The notes under the pieces are model-generated. The model did not search any database, was not told the origin of the DNA, and saw only the letters and a list, made by a program, of their open reading frames with translations. From positions 339,593 through 403,592 of the forward strand of contig NZ_JAGGQQ010000005.1 of the NCBI RefSeq assembly GCF_018613195.1: a stretch of DNA of 64,000 nucleotides, in the 5' to 3' direction. Position numbers and translations under genes: made by a program. This DNA comes from Bacillus sp. ISL-45. GTDB taxonomy: Bacteria; Bacillota; Bacilli; Bacillales; Cytobacillaceae. Of the stretch, positions 43,942 to 54,433 are shown one piece after another (position 1 is the stretch's first letter; each line of letters starts with the position of its first letter).

Positions 43942-44739
43942 GTGAACAAAATAAAAGTATGCGTCGTTGATGACAACAGAGAATTAGTAGGTCTTCTTGA
44001 AGAATATATTTCTTCACAGGATGATATGGAAATTGTAGGGGTTGCCCATAATGGCCAGGAATGCTTAGAGATGCTGGAAGATACAGATCCAGATGTTTTG
44101 CTTTTAGATATTATTATGCCGCACCTTGACGGGCTGGCGGTCCTGGAAAGGCTTCGTGATATGAAGAAGGGAATCATACCGAATGTTATCATGCTGACAG
44201 CATTTGGCCAGGAAGATGTAACAAAGAACGCAGTAGAGTTAGGGGCGTCCTATTTCATTCTAAAGCCTTTCGATATGGAGCATCTGGCAGGTCATATCCG
44301 CCAGGTAAGCGGCAAGGCAAAGTCAGTAGCCCGAAAACCATCTTCATCAATCAATTACGGCAGATCAAATACGGAACAAAAGCCTAAAAACCTTGATGCA
44401 AGCATTACAAGCATCATCCATGAAATTGGCGTTCCTGCCCATATTAAAGGCTATATGTATTTGCGTGAGGCCATTTCCATGGTTTATAACGATATTGAAC
44501 TTCTTGGCTCGATCACAAAAGTCCTCTATCCTGATATCGCCAAGAAATTCAATACAACGGCAAGCCGTGTAGAACGTGCCATCCGCCATGCGATTGAGGT
44601 TGCGTGGAGCAGAGGAAATATCGATTCCATTTCCTCGTTGTTTGGGTATACTGTTTCAATGTCGAAGGCAAAGCCGACAAATTCGGAATTCATCGCGATG
44701 GTCGCTGACAAGCTGCGTCTTGAACATAAAGCGTCTTGA
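43942..44739 (+). CDS. spo0A: Master sporulation response regulator Spo0A
   Basis: End point of the phosphorelay; Spo0A~P binds 0A boxes to repress abrB and activate early sporulation genes. 265 residues: receiver domain (1-125) with acidic pocket VVDDN near 9-12, phosphorylated Asp56 in LLLDIIMP, the switch threonine in MLTAFG near 86 and Lys in FILKPF near 108; then a linker and the Spo0A DNA-binding domain (about 150-265) with the recognition helix around [18 protein letters not shown]. The start is GTG 43942, 8 nt after GAGGAGGAA. Confidence 0.98.
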   Translation: MNKIKVCVVDDNRELVGLLEEYISSQDDMEIVGVAHNGQECLEMLEDTDPDVLLLDIIMPHLDGLAVLERLRDMKKGIIPNVIMLTAFGQEDVTKNAVELGASYFILKPFDMEHLAGHIRQVSGKAKSVARKPSSSINYGRSNTEQKPKNLDASITSIIHEIGVPAHIKGYMYLREAISMVYNDIELLGSITKVLYPDIAKKFNTTASRVERAIRHAIEVAWSRGNIDSISSLFGYTVSMSKAKPTNSEFIAMVADKLRLEHKAS

Positions 44740-44785
44740 AAGAGTTAGGCATTATTTAGCTATTTATTCATAACATTTTAGAATA

Positions 44786-44836
44786 AACATCTTGCTTTAT
44801 CACGGTTTTGCCGTACTAAAGTAAGATGTTTTTATA
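44786..44836 (+). terminator. Terminator of spo0A
   Basis: AACATCTTGCTTTA (44786-44799) pairs with TAAAGTAAGATGTT (44817-44830) with a single G-U, an inner CACGG/CCGT stem, and TTTTTA after it. Confidence 0.8.
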
Positions 44837-44924
44837 TGCTTGAAATTTGGTAAAACCTGTGTATGCATATTATCATGAATATGTACAAAGGATGCTCTGC
44901 TACTTCACAAGGGTGCGTCTACTA

Positions 44925-44948
44925 AAAAACGCCTTGAAGGCGTTTTGA
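44925..44948 (-). terminator. Terminator of the yycC-like gene
   Basis: AAAACGCC and GGCGTTTT form an 8-bp stem (44926-44946), followed on the minus strand by TTAGTAG; the T-run is within the arm. Confidence 0.7.
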
Positions 44949-44951
44949 GAT

Positions 44952-45092
44952 TTACTTTTCTTTCTCTTTTTCAAGTTCCGTTAACTTTTGAATAAGGATA
45001 TGCTGGGGCATATGCATGATTTGTTCAATAGGTACACCGAGTTTTTCGGAAAGCTTAACAGCGGTTTCTGCAGAAATATGTAATGGTCTCAT
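44952..45092 (-). CDS. yycC: YycC-like small protein
   Basis: 46-residue protein MRPLHISAETAVKLSEKLGV, followed by PIEQIMHMPQHILIQKL and a charged Glu/Lys tail. The MHMPQHIL block is what I recognise as the YycC family; function unknown. GGAGGT lies 8 nt upstream of the ATG (plus-strand ACCTCC at 45101-45106), and a terminator follows. In B. subtilis yycC is elsewhere, so the neighbourhood differs. It is divergent from the glycerophosphodiesterase gene. Confidence 0.82.
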   Translation of the reverse strand: MRPLHISAETAVKLSEKLGVPIEQIMHMPQHILIQKLTELEKEKEK

Positions 45093-45134
45093 TGTTTTTT
45101 ACCTCCAAATTTAAAAAGATAGGTGTGATGGTTT

Positions 45135-45869
45135 ATGACTCTTATTTTAGCACATCGCGGCTATGCTGCAGAATATCCAGAAAACACGATGCTTGCTTTT
45201 AAAGAAGCTGAAAGAGCGGGTGCAGATGGCTTGGAGCTCGATGTCCAAATGACTAGGGACGGTGAGCTGGTCGTGATTCATGATGAAAAGCTAGATCGGA
45301 CTACCGATGGAACTGGACTGGTAATGGATTATAATTTTGGGGATTTAAGAAAGCTGGATGCCCGTTTCAAATTCAAGGAATCAGCAAAAAAAGAACAGAT
45401 TCCTTCCTTGGCTGAAGTCCTGGAATGGTTATCGGGTACCGGCATGGTATGCAATATTGAATTGAAAAACAGCATAATTCCTTATGAAGGTATGGAAGAA
45501 AAGGTCATAAATATGGTTAGGGAGTATGATTTATCAGACAGGATTATCATTTCCTCCTTCAATCATTACAGCATTGTCCACAGCTATTTACTAGCTCCTG
45601 AGATTGAAATCGCACCCTTGCTTTCTGAGGGCTTATATATGCCTTGGATTTACGCACAGTCAATCAAGGCGAAAGGCTTTCATCCTCACTGGCGGGCTGC
45701 GCCTGATCAAATCGTCAAGGCTTCACTTGAGAGCGGGATTGAAGTTAGACCATATACGGTAAATAAAGAGACAGAGCTGGAAAGGTTGTTCATTGTGAAT
45801 TGCAGTGCGCTCATAACAGACGATCCAGCAAAAGCAAAAAGAGTTAAAGAGAAAATAAAACAGGCCTGA
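45135..45869 (+). CDS. yqiK: Glycerophosphodiester phosphodiesterase (YqiK/GlpQ family)
   Basis: Cleaves glycerophosphodiesters such as glycerophosphocholine to sn-glycerol 3-phosphate and an alcohol. The 244-residue GDPD TIM barrel has the catalytic histidines in LAHRGYAAEYPENT (His7) and VIHDEKLDRTTDG (His50) and metal-ligand acids in ADGLELDVQMTRDG (about 30-43). There is no signal peptide, so it acts in the cytoplasm. It stands alone between spo0A and bkdR, as yqiK does in B. subtilis. Confidence 0.93.
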   Translation: MTLILAHRGYAAEYPENTMLAFKEAERAGADGLELDVQMTRDGELVVIHDEKLDRTTDGTGLVMDYNFGDLRKLDARFKFKESAKKEQIPSLAEVLEWLSGTGMVCNIELKNSIIPYEGMEEKVINMVREYDLSDRIIISSFNHYSIVHSYLLAPEIEIAPLLSEGLYMPWIYAQSIKAKGFHPHWRAAPDQIVKASLESGIEVRPYTVNKETELERLFIVNCSALITDDPAKAKRVKEKIKQA

Positions 45870-45896
45870 TAAATATCAAGGCCTGTTTTGCTTTTT
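45857..45896. terminator. Bidirectional terminator between yqiK and yqzF
   Basis: AAAACAGGCC and GGCCTGTTTT frame a 13-nt loop, with GCTTTTT after it. It also covers the 3' end of convergent yqzF. Confidence 0.8.
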
Positions 45897-46139
45897 ATTG
45901 CTATCAGGAATTCTAAAAAATGCCTGGACTTTATTTCTTTTTCGATCACGATGCAGGATAAATCCAGCGATGAATCCCAGTCCAGCCAGGAAGAAAAGAA
46001 GTCCCGCAAGGAATTGGAGCCATAAAAATGGGAAAGGTGCCTGCAAAATTCCAAACACCATGTCGCGCATCAGTTTTACCCCTAAAGCAGCAATGACGCC
46101 TGGTATCAACATAATGATTAATGCTAAGATCCTGATCAT
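45876..46139 (-). CDS. yqzF: DUF2627 membrane protein YqzF
   Basis: 87-residue membrane protein with two hydrophobic segments (about 3-24 and 38-64) and a basic C-terminal tail. The start MIRILALIIMLIPGVIAALG and the GFILHRDRKR end match DUF2627. CGAGGGGAAACC gives a good ribosome site. Function unknown. In B. subtilis it also lies next to bkdR. Confidence 0.87.
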   Translation of the reverse strand: MIRILALIIMLIPGVIAALGVKLMRDMVFGILQAPFPFLWLQFLAGLLFFLAGLGFIAGFILHRDRKRNKVQAFFRIPDSNKKQNRP

Positions 46140-46254
46140 TTGGTTTCCCCTCGTTATTTGTCCTCATCTAAAAAGTATACTGAACCCCGTGTTTTTCCGC
46201 AATATAAGATGCTCGTAGTCAATTATCTGCAGAAGAGTTAGAAAACAAAGAAAT

Positions 46255-46283
46255 TTGTCAGCGCATTCAAAAAGAATTACAAT
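46255..46283 (+). promoter_or_regulatory. Sigma-A promoter of bkdR
   Basis: TTGTCA (46255-46260), 17 bp, TACAAT (46278-46283), 70 nt before the bkdR start; close to consensus. Confidence 0.7.
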
Positions 46284-46352
46284 AATAGTGAAAGATTTTG
46301 CAGACTTTAAATTTGTTCCATGAAATATTTTTCCAGATATGTGGTGGATATT

Positions 46353-48413
46353 ATGCAAAGAGTAATGATTGTAGGAGCGGGTAAGGGTGGAACGGCCATT
46401 CTTGACATTTTTAAGCAGACTGCAGAAGTGGTTGCAGTGGTGGATATCAATCCTGATGCTCCAGGGATTATCGCAGCGCAAAATGAAGGCATTCAAACCG
46501 GGACAGACTGGCATAAGTATATGTCTGATCAGTTGGATATTATCATTGAAGTGACCGGTGAAGAGGAGGTCTTCAAGGAATTAAGAGATGCTCGCGGTAA
46601 AAACACTGTGCTGATACCGGGTAGTGTCGCATTCCTCTTGGCCACCCTTTTAGAAGAAAAAGAAGAACTGATAAAAACTCTCAGAAAAATTACATATGAA
46701 CACAACTTGATATTTAATTCTTCTGGTGATGGCATGGTTGTCATCAACACAGAAGGAATTGTAACGTTGTTCAACAAAAGCGCAGAAAAAATAATAGGAA
46801 CAACAAGTGAAGATGCAGAAGGCAAACATGTCTCCGAAATCATACCAACCAGCAAGCTTCCAAGAGTTCTTAACACAAGGAAGATAGAAGCGAATCAGGA
46901 ATTATTGCTTCCGAATGGGTCTAAAATCATCACGACAAGGATACCGATCATAGATGAAAATGACCAACTGATTGGAGCATTCTCTGTTTTTAAGGATATA
47001 ACTGAAGTTGTGAATCTTGCGGAAGAGATAACGAATTTAAAAGAAATCCAAACAATGCTTCAGGCCATCATAAACTCCAGCGATGAAGCCATTTCTGTGG
47101 TAGATGAGGATGGCCGGGGAATCCTGATCAATCCTGCTTATACCAGGATAACCGGACTTAAGGAAGAGGAAGTAATCGGGCAGCCTGCCACCGCGGACAT
47201 ATCTGAAGGTGAGAGCATGCATATGAAGGTGCTCAAGACGAGAAGACCGGTCCGGGGTACAGCGATGCGGGTTGGACCCAATAAAAAAGAGGTTGTTGTC
47301 AATGTTGCACCTATCATAGTAGATGGGAAGCTAAAGGGAAGCGTTGGGGTTATCCATGATATGTCTGAGATCCAGAGCTTAAACCGGGAGCTGACACGAG
47401 CAAGGCAGATTATTAGGACGCTTGAAGCGAAATACTCGTTCGAGGATATTATCGGCCAATCAGAGGAGATGACGATTCCGATTGAACAGGCAAAGCTAGG
47501 TGCAAAAACTCCTGCGACTGTCCTCCTTCGCGGGGAGTCAGGAACAGGTAAGGAGTTATTTGCCCATGCGATTCACAATGCCAGCGACCGGAAGTTCAAC
47601 AAATTCATACGGGTAAACTGCGCAGCAATTTCAGAATCACTGCTCGAAAGCGAACTCTTCGGCTATGAAGAAGGAGCATTTTCAGGTGCCAAACGCGGCG
47701 GGAAACGGGGGTTCTTCGAGGAAGCCAATAACGGCAGTATCTTCCTTGATGAAATAGGTGAATTGCCTGCCAATACCCAGGCTAAACTGCTCAGGGTTTT
47801 GCAGGAGAGAGAGATTGTCCGGGTTGGAGGAACGAAGCCGGTACCAATCAATGTCAGGGTCATAGCTGCAACGAATATGAACCTCGAAAAGGCGATTGCG
47901 AATGGCAGTTTTAGAGAAGACTTATATTATCGTCTGAACAGGATGCCGATTCATATCCCTCCTCTGAAAAGAAGGAAGGAAGACATACCGCTCCTCTGCG
48001 AAAGATTGATTCAAAAAATCAATCAAGATTATGGCCGTAACGTTGAAGGAGTTTCCGAGGAAGCAATTAAAAGGCTGATGGCGTATGATTGGCCCGGAAA
48101 TGTCAGGGAACTCGAAAATGTTCTTGGCCGTGCCATCATATTTTTGAGCTACAGCGAAACCATTATCCGATTGGAGCATTTACCTGATTTGCAGAACAGT
48201 CAGGTGAAGGAAAAGGATGATCACATTGGCCAAGCTGTCCCCGCTGAAACTCTTGCATTCCAGTTAGAAAAGTATGAGGCTAAGGTAATCAAGTCAACTC
48301 TCAAGGCTGTGAATGGAAATAAAACAGCTGCGGCCAAAGTATTAGGAGTATCGGTCAGGAATTTATATTATAAGCTAGAAAAATATAATATTGAAGCAAA
48401 TAGCATGCAATAA
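46353..48413 (+). CDS. bkdR: Sigma-54-dependent activator BkdR
   Basis: Bacterial enhancer-binding protein that activates the adjacent bkd operon with SigL. 686 residues from ATG 46353 ([17 protein letters not shown]), with GTGGTGGAT upstream. Parts in order: an NAD-binding-like N-terminal domain with GAGKGG (about 7-115), two PAS domains (about 130-235 and 240-345), the AAA+ domain with GESGTGKE (about 396), the sigma-54 contact loop GAFSGA (a common variant of GAFTGA, about 448), FLDEIGE, and a Fis-type helix-turn-helix (about 645-680). The N-terminal domain could sense a redox or amino-acid signal; this is inference. Confidence 0.95.
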   Translation: MQRVMIVGAGKGGTAILDIFKQTAEVVAVVDINPDAPGIIAAQNEGIQTGTDWHKYMSDQLDIIIEVTGEEEVFKELRDARGKNTVLIPGSVAFLLATLLEEKEELIKTLRKITYEHNLIFNSSGDGMVVINTEGIVTLFNKSAEKIIGTTSEDAEGKHVSEIIPTSKLPRVLNTRKIEANQELLLPNGSKIITTRIPIIDENDQLIGAFSVFKDITEVVNLAEEITNLKEIQTMLQAIINSSDEAISVVDEDGRGILINPAYTRITGLKEEEVIGQPATADISEGESMHMKVLKTRRPVRGTAMRVGPNKKEVVVNVAPIIVDGKLKGSVGVIHDMSEIQSLNRELTRARQIIRTLEAKYSFEDIIGQSEEMTIPIEQAKLGAKTPATVLLRGESGTGKELFAHAIHNASDRKFNKFIRVNCAAISESLLESELFGYEEGAFSGAKRGGKRGFFEEANNGSIFLDEIGELPANTQAKLLRVLQEREIVRVGGTKPVPINVRVIAATNMNLEKAIANGSFREDLYYRLNRMPIHIPPLKRRKEDIPLLCERLIQKINQDYGRNVEGVSEEAIKRLMAYDWPGNVRELENVLGRAIIFLSYSETIIRLEHLPDLQNSQVKEKDDHIGQAVPAETLAFQLEKYEAKVIKSTLKAVNGNKTAAAKVLGVSVRNLYYKLEKYNIEANSMQ

Positions 48414-48423
48414 TTTTCATACC

Positions 48424-48439
48424 ATGCAATTTATTGCAT
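48424..48439. promoter_or_regulatory. Palindrome upstream of ptb, candidate BkdR site
   Basis: ATGCAATTTATTGCAT is a perfect 7-bp inverted repeat with a 2-bp centre, about 42 bp upstream of the -24 element. Another ATGCAATAA half lies at 48404-48412 in the end of bkdR. Enhancer position and palindrome fit an activator site. Confidence 0.55.
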
Positions 48440-48480
48440 AATATTTTTCGGCAAAAGTAAAGCGTTTTCAAGTATTTAAG

Positions 48481-48497
48481 TTGGCACAGTTCTTGCA
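48481..48497 (+). promoter_or_regulatory. Sigma-54 (SigL) promoter of the bkd operon
   Basis: TTGGCAC (48481-48487) and TTGCA (48493-48497), with exactly 10 bp between the invariant GG and GC, a clear -24/-12 promoter. Confidence 0.92.
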
Positions 48498-48545
48498 TAT
48501 ATAATTAGTGGTGATGCGAGAAGATCAGAAAGGGTTGAAAAAGTC

Positions 48546-49451
48546 ATGAAACTAGACTCACTTATCAGCATGGCATCCCAGGATGGCAGGAAAACAGTAG
48601 CTGTTGCAGCCGCGGAAGAATCTGAGGTTTTAGAAGCGGTCGCCAAAGCTGTGGAACTGGAGCTCGCTGATTTTCTTCTTTTCGGAAACAAGGAAGAAAT
48701 AGAGCGCATGATCGCAGCGAAGCATCCAGACCTTGCGGGCAGCAAGGGGATTGGAATCATTTCCGCGCCAAATAATAATATTGCTGCAGAAATGGCTGTG
48801 AAAGCAGTCAAGAACAAAGAAGCCAATGTCTTGATGAAAGGCAATATCCCTACTGCAGTGATTTTAAAAGCTGTCCTGAATAAAGAATATGGTCTGAGGA
48901 GCGGGACGGTACTTTCACACGTGGCGGTGTTTGAAGTGCCAGGGTACGATCGATTTACAATCGTAACCGATGCTGCGATGAATATTTCACCGGACGTTGA
49001 GCAAAAAGCACAAATCATCAAGAATTCAGTAAAGGTAGCACATTCTATAGGTATTGATATGCCAAAAGTGGCACCGCTGGCAGCCGTGGAAGTGGTCAAT
49101 CCAGCGATGCAGGCGACAATAGATGCTGCATCATTAACGATGATGAACAAAAGAGGACAAATTCCCGGGTGCATAGTGGATGGTCCGCTTGCCCTTGATA
49201 ATGCGGTGTCACAGCTTGCAACAGAGCATAAGGGAATCAAAAGTGAGGTTGCCGGCCAGGCGGATATACTTTTAGTCCCTGCAATCGAGGTGGGAAATGT
49301 TCTATATAAATCATTAATGTACTTTGCCAACGCAAAGGTTGGCGCTGTCATTGCCGGGGCTAAAGCTCCAATCGTGTTAACATCCAGGGCGGATACTGCT
49401 GAAAGCAAGCTATACTCACTTGCATTAGCGTTATGCTCTGCTGCTAAATAA
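48546..49451 (+). CDS. ptb: Phosphate butyryltransferase
   Basis: Converts branched or straight acyl-CoA (isobutyryl-, isovaleryl-, butyryl-CoA) plus phosphate to acyl phosphate and CoA. The 301-residue protein belongs to the phosphate acetyl/butaryl transferase family: [18 protein letters not shown] near 97, [18 protein letters not shown] near 140, and [21 protein letters not shown] near 237. First gene of the SigL-dependent operon; with Buk it converts acyl-CoA energy into ATP. Confidence 0.95.
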   Translation: MKLDSLISMASQDGRKTVAVAAAEESEVLEAVAKAVELELADFLLFGNKEEIERMIAAKHPDLAGSKGIGIISAPNNNIAAEMAVKAVKNKEANVLMKGNIPTAVILKAVLNKEYGLRSGTVLSHVAVFEVPGYDRFTIVTDAAMNISPDVEQKAQIIKNSVKVAHSIGIDMPKVAPLAAVEVVNPAMQATIDAASLTMMNKRGQIPGCIVDGPLALDNAVSQLATEHKGIKSEVAGQADILLVPAIEVGNVLYKSLMYFANAKVGAVIAGAKAPIVLTSRADTAESKLYSLALALCSAAK

Positions 49452-49479
49452 CTTACATAAACCAGGGGAGGAATTAGGT

Positions 49480-50574
49480 ATGGAAATTTTTAAGTATCTA
49501 GAACAGTACGATTATGAACAGGTTGTATTTTGCCAGGATAAACAATCAGGATTGAAAGCAATCATCGCGATTCATGATACGACTCTTGGACCAGCATTGG
49601 GCGGAACTCGTATGTGGACCTATGCATCAGAAGAAGCGGCTATCGAGGATGCACTTCGCCTTGCAAAAGGCATGACTTACAAGAATGCTGCTGCTGGCCT
49701 GAACCTTGGCGGCGGAAAGACGGTTATAATCGGAGATCCCCGCAAGGATAAGAACGAAGAGATGTTCAGAGCTTTCGGCCGTTATATCCAGGGCTTGAAC
49801 GGAAGATATATTACTGCTGAAGATGTAGGTACAACTGTTGCAGATATGGACTTAATCCATGAGGAAACAGACTATGTCACTGGTATATCACCAGCATTCG
49901 GTTCATCAGGAAATCCTTCCCCGGTAACAGCATATGGAGTGTACAGAGGGATGAAGGCAGCTGCTAAGGAAGCGTTTGGAACGGATTCGCTTGAAGGAAA
50001 AACAATCGCTGTTCAGGGTGTAGGCAACGTGGCATTTAATCTTTGCCGCCACCTGCATGAGGAAGGTGCCCAGCTGATTGTTACGGATATTAACAAGGAA
50101 GCTGTACAAAGAGCTGTTGAGGAATTCGGTGCAAAAGCAGTTGATCCGGATGAAATCTACAGTGTAGACTGTGACATTTACGCACCATGTGCATTAGGGG
50201 CGGTAATCAACGACGAAACAATTCCTCAATTAAAAGCCAAGGTTATTGCTGGTGCTGCCAACAACCAGCTCAAGGATACAAAACACGGAGATATCATCCA
50301 TGAAATGGGAATTGTATATGCTCCGGATTATGTTATCAACGCTGGCGGTGTAATCAACGTTGCAGATGAGCTATACGGCTATAATGCTGAGAGAGCAATG
50401 AAAAAGGTTGAAACGATTTACAACAATATCGAAAAAGTAATCCAAATTGCTAAGAGGGATGGGCTTCCTACTTATAAAGCGGCTGACCGCATGGCAGAAG
50501 AGCGCATTGAGAGAATGCGCAACTCTCGAAGCCAATTCCTGCAAAACGGCCACCATATCCTAAGCCGCCGTTAA
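49480..50574 (+). CDS. bcd: Leucine dehydrogenase
   Basis: NAD-dependent oxidative deamination of leucine, isoleucine and valine to branched-chain 2-oxo acids, the substrates of the Bkd complex. 364 residues, the usual length. Substrate-binding GGTRMW near 41, catalytic lysine in LGLGGGK-like [12 protein letters not shown] (about Lys80) and the NAD loop [11 protein letters not shown] near 180. AGGGGAGG is upstream of the ATG. Confidence 0.96.
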   Translation: MEIFKYLEQYDYEQVVFCQDKQSGLKAIIAIHDTTLGPALGGTRMWTYASEEAAIEDALRLAKGMTYKNAAAGLNLGGGKTVIIGDPRKDKNEEMFRAFGRYIQGLNGRYITAEDVGTTVADMDLIHEETDYVTGISPAFGSSGNPSPVTAYGVYRGMKAAAKEAFGTDSLEGKTIAVQGVGNVAFNLCRHLHEEGAQLIVTDINKEAVQRAVEEFGAKAVDPDEIYSVDCDIYAPCALGAVINDETIPQLKAKVIAGAANNQLKDTKHGDIIHEMGIVYAPDYVINAGGVINVADELYGYNAERAMKKVETIYNNIEKVIQIAKRDGLPTYKAADRMAEERIERMRNSRSQFLQNGHHILSRR

Positions 50575-50667
50575 TTAAGACTTTTTTCGTCACCTTTGTT
50601 GCTGTCTTGCGTAAAAATAAATTTTATTCAATAAGCAACATTCGAAACAGCCTTAATGAAAGGTTCC

Positions 50668-50703
50668 GCAGAGAGCGCTGAATATATGTTTCGGCGCCTC
50701 TGC
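50668..50703 (+). other. Hairpin between bcd and buk
   Basis: GCAGAGAGCGC (50668-50678) pairs with GCGCCTCTGC (50694-50703) with one bulged base. No T-run follows, so it is not a classic terminator; it may be an RNA-processing or stability element. The rest of this 196-nt gap, the longest in the operon, shows nothing further. Confidence 0.45.
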
Positions 50704-50770
50704 TGTTTCCTAAATGCTACTGACGTATTGTGGATTTTAGGGTATCCGCAAGCTAATTGGAGGTTTAACT

Positions 50771-51856
50771 GTGCAACAAACAGAACATCGGATTCTAGTC
50801 ATCAATCCAGGATCTACATCAACGAAAATTGGAGTATATGATAATGAGGTATCCGTATTTGAAAAAACGATCCGGCATGACTCAACTGTCATCAACTCCT
50901 ATGAAACCATCATCGACCAATACGAATTCAGGAAGAATACGATACTTGAAACGCTTGATACGGAAGGAATCAACATTTCAAAATTGAGTGCTGTTTGTGG
51001 GCGCGGCGGGCTTTTACGGCCAATCGAAGGCGGAACATACGCAGTGAATAATAAGATGCTCGAAGACCTGCGAGCCGGTTACTCTGGCCAGCATGCTTCA
51101 AATCTTGGAGGTATTCTTGCCTATGAAATCGCATCTGGTTTGAATATCCCTTCCTTTATCGTCGACCCGGTCGTGGTCGATGAACTTGACCAGGTAGCAC
51201 GAGTGTCAGGATTCTCCCTTATTGAACGAAAAAGCATCTTCCATGCCTTGAATCAAAAGGCAGTCGCACGCAGGGTCTCGAAAGAGCTAGGCAAAAAGTA
51301 TGAAGAATTGAACTTGATTATTACTCACCTTGGAGGCGGTATCACCGTAGGGGCTCACAAAATGGGAAGGGTTGTCGATGTGAATAACGGTCTGCATGGC
51401 GATGGTCCTTTCAGTCCCGAGCGTGCAGGCACAGTACCGGCAGGTGACCTTGTGGAATTATGTTTTTCTGGTGATTACTTCAGGGAAGAAATCATGAAAA
51501 AGCTTGTCGGCCAGGGCGGTCTAGTAGGATACCTTGGAACGAATGATGCGATTAAGGTCGAAAAGATGATCAAGCAAGGGAATAAGAAGGCAAAGCTTGT
51601 GTACGAGGCCATGGCTTACCAGGTCGCAAAGGAAATCGGTTCTGCCAGTGCCGTCCTTGCTGGGAAAGTAGACGCGATTGTCCTGACGGGCGGTCTTGCA
51701 TATGGCAAAGAGTTCGTCCAGGAAATCTCTGAAAGGATCAACTGGATTGCGGACGTCATTGTCCACCCGGGAGAAAACGAATTGCAAGCCCTTGCTGAAG
51801 GAGCCCTTCGTATTTTGCGCGGTGAAGAAGAAGTAAAAGAATATCCGGGCAGGTAG
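50771..51856 (+). CDS. buk: Butyrate kinase
   Basis: Acetokinase-family enzyme converting butyryl or branched acyl phosphate and ADP to the free acid and ATP. The 361-residue protein starts with GTG behind GGAGGTTT. ATP/phosphate motifs [16 protein letters not shown] near 9, [14 protein letters not shown] near 77, [15 protein letters not shown] near 180 and [13 protein letters not shown] near 300 are intact. It works with Ptb to release branched acids while saving energy, or in reverse to prime branched fatty acid synthesis from short acids. Confidence 0.95.
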   Translation: MQQTEHRILVINPGSTSTKIGVYDNEVSVFEKTIRHDSTVINSYETIIDQYEFRKNTILETLDTEGINISKLSAVCGRGGLLRPIEGGTYAVNNKMLEDLRAGYSGQHASNLGGILAYEIASGLNIPSFIVDPVVVDELDQVARVSGFSLIERKSIFHALNQKAVARRVSKELGKKYEELNLIITHLGGGITVGAHKMGRVVDVNNGLHGDGPFSPERAGTVPAGDLVELCFSGDYFREEIMKKLVGQGGLVGYLGTNDAIKVEKMIKQGNKKAKLVYEAMAYQVAKEIGSASAVLAGKVDAIVLTGGLAYGKEFVQEISERINWIADVIVHPGENELQALAEGALRILRGEEEVKEYPGR

Positions 51857-51932
51857 GATGGCTGGATTTAAGGACCAGTCAGAACCTCAGTAAACAAATA
51901 AACGATATAACATAAATAGAGGAGGGATTTAG

Positions 51933-53354
51933 ATGGCTCAAGAATATGATTTGGTCATTCTCGGGGGCGGTACAGGCGGATACGTTGCAGCAATCAGAGC
52001 TTCTCAGCTTGGCCTGAAAACTGCCATAGTTGAAAAAGGAAAGCTTGGCGGAACATGCCTGCATAAGGGCTGTATCCCCAGTAAGGCATTGCTGCGCAGT
52101 GCTGAGGTTTATGCCACAGCAAAGAAAAGTGAAGATTTTGGCGTGACGACAGGTGAAGTTGGTGTCAATTTCACAAAGGTACAGGAAAGAAAAGAAAAAA
52201 TCGTCGAGCAGCTCCACCGTGGTGTACAGCACCTGATGAAGCAGGGCAAGATCGATGTTTATGAAGGTTTGGGAAGGATTTTAGGCCCATCCATATTTTC
52301 ACCGATGCCAGGAACCATTTCTGTTGAGATGAACAATGGCGAGGAAAACGAGATGTTGATTCCAAAGAATGTCATCGTTGCGACAGGTTCAAGACCAAGA
52401 ACTTTGCCTGGGCTTGAAGCAGATGGCCAATACGTGATGACTTCTGATGAAGCGCTTGTCATGGAGGATCTGCCTAAGTCGATCATCATCGTCGGCGGAG
52501 GCGTAATCGGGATTGAATGGGCATCCATGCTTGCAGATTTTGGTTCTCAGGTTACAGTCATTGAATACGCAGACCGTATTGTTCCCACTGAGGACAAGGA
52601 TGTTTCAAGAGAAATGCAGCGCGCAATGAAGAAAAAAGGCGTGAAAATCATTGCGAACGCGAAAGTCTTATCGGAGACCCTGCAAAAAGGCGATGGTGTC
52701 ACGATCAGCGCTGAGGTTAAAGGCGAAACGAAAGAATTCACTGCTGAAAAATTGCTTGTTTCTGTTGGGCGCCAGGCAAATGTTGAAGGAATCGGCCTTG
52801 AGAATACAGAAATTCAGCTGGAAAGAGGTTTCATCCAGACGAACGAATATTTCCAGACGAAGGAATCCCACATCTATGCGATTGGCGATGTGATTGGCGG
52901 TTTGCAGCTAGCGCACGTGGCTTCACATGAGGGGATAGTGGCTGTTGAACACATTGCCAATCAAAATCCACACCCAATCGACTATACGCTCGTCTCAAAA
53001 TGTATATACAGCTCTCCAGAGGCTGCCAGCGTTGGACTGACTGAAGACGAAGCAAAAGAAAAAGGTCACGATGTGAAGATAGGCAAATTCTCTTTCAAGG
53101 CAATTGGAAAAGCGCTTGTATATGGTGAATCCGATGGTTTTGTGAAAATCGTAGCTGACAAGGAAACCAATGATATTCTGGGTGTCCATATGATCGGCCC
53201 GCATGTAACAGATATGATCTCAGAAGCGGGACTTGCAAAGGTTTTAGACGCTACACCTTGGGAAGTTGCCCATACAATCCATCCTCACCCGACATTGTCA
53301 GAGGCCATCGGCGAAGCAGCCCTGGCTGTGGATGGAAAAGCAATCCATTCTTAA
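51933..53354 (+). CDS. lpdV: Dihydrolipoyl dehydrogenase of the branched-chain complex (E3)
   Basis: FAD enzyme that reoxidises the lipoyl arm of BkdB with NAD. 473 residues: FAD loop LGGGTGGYVAAIRA near 9, redox-active disulfide GGTCLHKGCIPSKALL (Cys42 and Cys47 region), NAD loop VGGGVIGIEWASM near 186 and the C-terminal catalytic pair in AHTIHPHPTLSE (His and Glu). Behind GAGGAGGG. B. subtilis also has a dedicated lpdV at this site. Confidence 0.96.
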   Translation: MAQEYDLVILGGGTGGYVAAIRASQLGLKTAIVEKGKLGGTCLHKGCIPSKALLRSAEVYATAKKSEDFGVTTGEVGVNFTKVQERKEKIVEQLHRGVQHLMKQGKIDVYEGLGRILGPSIFSPMPGTISVEMNNGEENEMLIPKNVIVATGSRPRTLPGLEADGQYVMTSDEALVMEDLPKSIIIVGGGVIGIEWASMLADFGSQVTVIEYADRIVPTEDKDVSREMQRAMKKKGVKIIANAKVLSETLQKGDGVTISAEVKGETKEFTAEKLLVSVGRQANVEGIGLENTEIQLERGFIQTNEYFQTKESHIYAIGDVIGGLQLAHVASHEGIVAVEHIANQNPHPIDYTLVSKCIYSSPEAASVGLTEDEAKEKGHDVKIGKFSFKAIGKALVYGESDGFVKIVADKETNDILGVHMIGPHVTDMISEAGLAKVLDATPWEVAHTIHPHPTLSEAIGEAALAVDGKAIHS

Positions 53355-53425
53355 TATATATTTTGATCAAGAGCTCTTTTACCTCAGGTAAAAGAGCCTT
53401 GTACGAACAATTGGGAGGTATAAAG

Positions 53426-54421
53426 ATGGCAGAAAATCGTCACGCTGCACTTGGCTTAAGTGATGAAAAAGTTTTGGAAATGTATGAAACAATGCTGTTG
53501 GCCCGCCGGCTGGATGAGCGGATGTGGCTATTGAACCGTGCCGGGAAAATTCCGTTTGTTATTTCCTGTCAGGGACAGGAAGCGGCACAGGTAGGAGCTT
53601 CTTATGCCCTGGATCGTGAAAAGGATTATGTGCTTCCGTACTACCGTGATATGGGAGTGGTCTTAACTTTTGGCATGACTGCAAAAGACCTGATGCTTTC
53701 CGGTTTTGCCAAAGCGGAAGACCCGAACTCCGGGGGACGCCAGATGCCTGGTCACTTCGGCCAAAAGAAGAACCGGATCGTCACAGGGTCTTCACCTGTT
53801 ACGACACAAGTTCCTCACGCAGTCGGTATTGCTCTTGCAGGCAAAATGGAGAAGAAGGACCTGGTAACATTCGTTACGTTTGGAGAAGGTTCATCAAACC
53901 AGGGGGATTTCCACGAGGGTGCTAACTTTGCCGGCGTTCATAAGCTTCCGGTCATTTTCATGGTAGAAAACAATAAATATGCGATTTCGATCCCTTACGA
54001 GAGACAGGTTGCAGCTGAAAAGGTTTCAGACCGTGCAATCGGTTATGGCATGCCAGGTGTCACTGTGGATGGCAATGATCCTTTAGAGGTTTATAAAGTT
54101 GTCAAGGAAGCTGCTGACCGCGGACGACGTGGTGAAGGGCCGACTCTTGTAGAGGCTGTATCCTACCGCCTGACTCCACACTCATCAGATGATGACGACA
54201 GAAGCTACCGCGCGCCAGATGAGGTTGCGCAGGCTAAGACGAAGGACCCGATCATTACCTTCGGCGCATATTTAAAGGAAAATGGCATCATGAATGATGA
54301 TAGTGAAAAGGAAATCAACGATCGAATCATGAAGCTGGTCAATGAAGCAACCGATTATGCTGAAAATGCACCGTATGCAGAGCCTGAACATGCTCTGAAA
54401 TACGTATATGCTGAAGAGTAA
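53426..54421 (+). CDS. bkdAA: Branched-chain 2-oxoacid dehydrogenase E1 alpha
   Basis: Thiamin diphosphate decarboxylase half of the E1 component, acting on 2-oxoisovalerate and related acids. 331 residues from ATG 53426, which follows GGGAGGT; the frame to 53258 extends into lpdV. ThDP motif: GEGSSNQGDFHEGANFAGVHKLPVIFMVENN (about 156-186). The loop HSSDDDDRSYR near 253 corresponds to the phosphorylation loop of eukaryotic E1 alpha. Partner of bkdAB, 12 nt downstream. Confidence 0.95.
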   Translation: MAENRHAALGLSDEKVLEMYETMLLARRLDERMWLLNRAGKIPFVISCQGQEAAQVGASYALDREKDYVLPYYRDMGVVLTFGMTAKDLMLSGFAKAEDPNSGGRQMPGHFGQKKNRIVTGSSPVTTQVPHAVGIALAGKMEKKDLVTFVTFGEGSSNQGDFHEGANFAGVHKLPVIFMVENNKYAISIPYERQVAAEKVSDRAIGYGMPGVTVDGNDPLEVYKVVKEAADRGRRGEGPTLVEAVSYRLTPHSSDDDDRSYRAPDEVAQAKTKDPIITFGAYLKENGIMNDDSEKEINDRIMKLVNEATDYAENAPYAEPEHALKYVYAEE

Positions 54422-54433
54422 GGGGGAACGAAA

